Positions 61,751-64,000 of a stretch of 64,000 nt of DNA are shown here, one piece after another. The notes below the pieces were generated by a model that was given only the letters and a program-made list of their open reading frames with translations, was not told the DNA's origin and did no database searches. Where the stretch lies: the NCBI GenBank assembly GCA_024235755.1, contig JACKLV010000012.1, positions 1-64,000 on the forward strand. Direction: 5' to 3'. The stretch comes from Burkholderiales bacterium. GTDB taxonomy: Bacteria > Pseudomonadota > Gammaproteobacteria > Burkholderiales > Nitrosomonadaceae. Both the position numbers and the translations under genes were made by a program. How positions within the stretch are numbered: the stretch's first letter is position 1; every line of letters starts with the position of its first letter.

Positions 61751-64000
61751 GAATGCAAGTCACAAAAATCGTGCTCTTCTGGTTAATCTGGATAGTTGGC
61801 AGCAGCAGCGCTATGCCGTACGGTTATAATGTGCCTTATGTGCTGGATTACGACCAACACTTCGATCGTTTGCTGGACAAGTCCGAATTCAGCCGGCTCG
61901 ATCAGCCGGCGGTTCATCGCATTCAGCAAAATCTCGCGACTGTTTATCAACAGGATCTGAACTGGAAAAGAGATGTCCGATTAAGCCGTCAACCGCTGAC
62001 GGATGGTGTTATCGGCCCAGTGACAATGTTTTGGCTGCAGCGGTTTGCTTATGATTTTAAAATCGAGCCGATTGGTCACTATGGCAATGCTCTGATCAGC
62101 CGGTTGGAAGCCGTAGCCGAATTCGCCAATCTGTTTCCGCAAGAAACCGCGATTCTTTTGAGTGCCGAATTTTCCGATTGGAATGACAGGCTGCCGGGTT
62201 TTCAAAGAGATCTGGATTATCACATCAGACGGCTGGGTTCTCACCAGGCATTGCTGGATTTGGTGTACCGTTACCGGTCGCTGAGCGAACCGTTTTCGAT
62301 GGGTGCAGCCGTCGATTATTCTACAACGCCTCTGTATTTTTTCCAGTTGACAGCTGAGGACTTTAAATTGCTGCAAAGCAAGGATCAAATTATGGCTGAG
62401 CTGCTCAAACTGGAGAATAAACAGTTTGATAATTTTGCATTACTTGAAGCAGCGGTCTCAGACGTCTTGAAAGCCTATCCGAATTTATTTCAACGATTGT
62501 CACCCGTAATTAAACGCTATTACCGCAACAGAATGTTGACGATTACAAAGGATTTTATCGACTTTCTCAATCAGGCTATGATCGGCGACCCCTTCATGGC
62601 TTCCTTGAATCCGGCGCTTGCCGAGCTGCTCGAAAAAGAATTTGCGGATATTGCATATCCGCACCCAGTACTTTTCGATAAAGCCGTGCAGGCTAAAATT
62701 CTTGCCGGTATTGGCGTGTGCCAGGAAACATTACTGCATAATCAATATATCCTGGGGATTAAAATCAGTGATGAAGCATTTTTGGCACTGGAAACTGATT
62801 TGTTAAACAACCAGAGCTATCATGGTATGCCGGAGATTCGTAAGCATTTGAAATTGATTAATGCACTACGCCAGCGTACTGGCGCATGCGATGAAACGGA
62901 GTGGCTTGAAGTCAATGCATTTGTCAGCAATTTATATGAACATGTCGTGCAACCGACGGTTACATTGTTATATAAAAAAAGACCGGCTTTTGATTCATCC
63001 GCAACGATAAAATGGGATGGTGACGGCTGCGGATGTGTACTGGATGCATTGTCGGGAACGGTTTATGGTATTTATCCTTATTGGCATGCAAACGATGCGC
63101 AGCAGAAAGTCAATTTGAGTGTGTTGTCCCGGGTAGCCTATTACGGATTGTCGTTTGATCCTGGCGGAACGATTACCCACGTCAACGATGATAATAATAA
63201 ATTCAATCTGAAGCAGTTTCTTGATAACAGCACGTTTATTCAGACAGCGCGAAAGCATGACAGCAGGGTGGACTGGGTCATACATAAAGATCAATCGTAT
63301 TGGTCAAAAGAATGGCGATCACTCGACTCCAATCAAAAGGCGAATGTGTTCACTTCACTGGCTGACAATATTTATCAACTACTTACTCAACCATTGAACG
63401 ATCTGTACGCCAGATTAACTTTTGGCGTAGTGCAGCTGGCGACGCAAGGCGATGGCGTCACACTCGATTTTAGAGGGTTTCCCAACGATGGCGTATCGAT
63501 TGACCTGTTTAACAATTTTTATGATGAACTGACAAAACGATTAAAAGCGACGGGTAACGATTATTTTGTCAATATCATGGTGTCGCAATCCGAATTGGGC
63601 GAGGGACTTTACCAATATTTTAATCTGCTTGAACGCATTTCAGGCATTAAGGCGAACGATGCAGCCAGTTCCTACCAGCAAGTAGATATCCGCGACGATC
63701 TTAACGCCAAAATTTTAGTACTACTTGAAGAACCGACGACAAGGGCTAAAAAAACATTGAGACTTGATGTTGAAAATAAAGGACTGTACGGCACTCTGCG
63801 CGGGTTATTGTTGCGCAATATCATCCCTGTGATCGAATTTGACGGTCACAACTGGGAGCAACTGGAAGACGATATCGTGTATTTCAAGGATAATTTCGGT
63901 GGCGTGGGATTCTGGCCGTTGCCGTTGAATGAGCCGCCGCTGACAGCTGAAATGCCAGGACGTTGTGAGGATATACAGAGCATTGGCGGTTGTCTGGTCC
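61747..64000 (+). CDS. Exported protein with peptidoglycan-binding-like and degenerate GH18-like domains (partial)
   Basis: The frame is open to the window edge (751 codons read). Its ATG overlaps the ATPase stop (ATGA), so the two are coupled. A signal peptide is present (KIVLFWLIWIVGSSSAM). At about residues 50-95 the segment LTDGVIGPVTMFWLQRFAYD resembles peptidoglycan-binding domain 1. At about 430-470 the segment GTVYGIYPYWHANDAQQKVN and LSVLSRVAYYGLSFDPGGTI resembles the start of a GH18 barrel. The usual catalytic signature DGxDxDxE corresponds to D569-G-V-T-L-D574-F-R576, so the acid/base Glu is replaced by Arg and the first inner Asp by Thr. A sugar-binding rather than hydrolytic role is inferred. 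It is exported by signal peptide, unlike usual eCIS cargo. The C-terminus lies outside the window. Confidence 0.7.
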   Translation, partial: MRMQVTKIVLFWLIWIVGSSSAMPYGYNVPYVLDYDQHFDRLLDKSEFSRLDQPAVHRIQQNLATVYQQDLNWKRDVRLSRQPLTDGVIGPVTMFWLQRFAYDFKIEPIGHYGNALISRLEAVAEFANLFPQETAILLSAEFSDWNDRLPGFQRDLDYHIRRLGSHQALLDLVYRYRSLSEPFSMGAAVDYSTTPLYFFQLTAEDFKLLQSKDQIMAELLKLENKQFDNFALLEAAVSDVLKAYPNLFQRLSPVIKRYYRNRMLTITKDFIDFLNQAMIGDPFMASLNPALAELLEKEFADIAYPHPVLFDKAVQAKILAGIGVCQETLLHNQYILGIKISDEAFLALETDLLNNQSYHGMPEIRKHLKLINALRQRTGACDETEWLEVNAFVSNLYEHVVQPTVTLLYKKRPAFDSSATIKWDGDGCGCVLDALSGTVYGIYPYWHANDAQQKVNLSVLSRVAYYGLSFDPGGTITHVNDDNNKFNLKQFLDNSTFIQTARKHDSRVDWVIHKDQSYWSKEWRSLDSNQKANVFTSLADNIYQLLTQPLNDLYARLTFGVVQLATQGDGVTLDFRGFPNDGVSIDLFNNFYDELTKRLKATGNDYFVNIMVSQSELGEGLYQYFNLLERISGIKANDAASSYQQVDIRDDLNAKILVLLEEPTTRAKKTLRLDVENKGLYGTLRGLLLRNIIPVIEFDGHNWEQLEDDIVYFKDNFGGVGFWPLPLNEPPLTAEMPGRCEDIQSIGGCLV

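Noticed and set aside
39276..64000. Prophage or type VI secretion system
   Set aside because: No capsid, portal, terminase, integrase or lysis genes, and no TssJLM, TssBC or ClpV. DUF4255, the CIS tape-measure protein and an Afp15-like ATPase point to eCIS.
1..64000. CRISPR arrays, tRNA and rRNA genes
   Set aside because: No regularly spaced repeats and no cloverleaf or rRNA-like sequence noticed in any intergenic region.

Overview
The window looks like chromosome of a Gram-negative, exopolysaccharide-producing bacterium at about 46-47% GC. A PEP-CTERM protein, a member of the exosortase-linked TIGR03790 family, an EpsL-like outer-membrane protein, PilU, large di-haem cytochrome c peroxidases and the general gene style point to a betaproteobacterium, possibly of the Nitrosomonadales. 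That placement is an inference and no rRNA gene is present to test it.

Layout. (1) 0.1-12.2 kb: a secreted phytase-esterase-like protein is divergent from a four-gene alpha-glucan operon, glgB-glgE-treS/maltokinase fusion-glgX. This is the GlgE route, which turns trehalose through maltose and maltose-1-phosphate into branched glucan, plus a debranching enzyme. (2) 12.3-17.9 kb: an OlsF-like two-domain acyltransferase, an FMN/3Fe-4S glutamate-synthase-like protein, nadC and a TIGR03790 protein. (3) 18.2-28.7 kb: surface and EPS functions. A PEP-CTERM gene sits behind a candidate c-di-GMP-I (GEMM) riboswitch and is followed by a truncated paralogue. Next come two tandem 733/734-residue di-haem peroxidases sharing a 670-bp block that reads as identical, then a WcaJ/EpsL pair and a sulfotransferase. 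(4) 28.7-32.1 kb: a His-rich exported protein, an endonuclease/exonuclease/phosphatase-family enzyme, pilU and a membrane protein. (5) 32.1-35.2 kb: a gene-poor, partly AT-rich stretch holding a Cys-rich 66-residue protein with a clear promoter and terminator, a membrane-protein gene broken by two frameshifts, a degraded tandem duplication of its 5' end, and a gene remnant. (6) 35.3-39.2 kb: sucC, sucD, a small lipoprotein and dacB.

(7) 39.3 kb to the right edge: a large co-directional locus for a contractile injection system of the extracellular (Afp/PVC, eCIS) type. In order it encodes a DUF4255 cap protein, an unknown protein, sheath, two tube proteins, a DUF5908-like peptide, a LysM baseplate protein, a gp27/gp5-type spike, a PAAR tip, gp25, an Afp11-like baseplate J protein, a fibre-like protein, a small repeat protein, an Afp12-like baseplate protein, a 1721-residue tape-measure protein and an AAA ATPase. 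The last, partial gene is translationally coupled to the ATPase. It encodes a secreted protein with a peptidoglycan-binding-like N-terminus and a GH18-like domain whose catalytic glutamate appears to be replaced by arginine. No capsid, terminase, integrase or lysis gene is present and no T6SS membrane complex is seen, which favours eCIS over prophage or T6SS.

Several places carry single-base length changes: a compensated frame swap inside glgE, and multiple frameshifts in the AT-rich island. These are either real decay or sequencing/assembly indels, and re-sequencing would decide.
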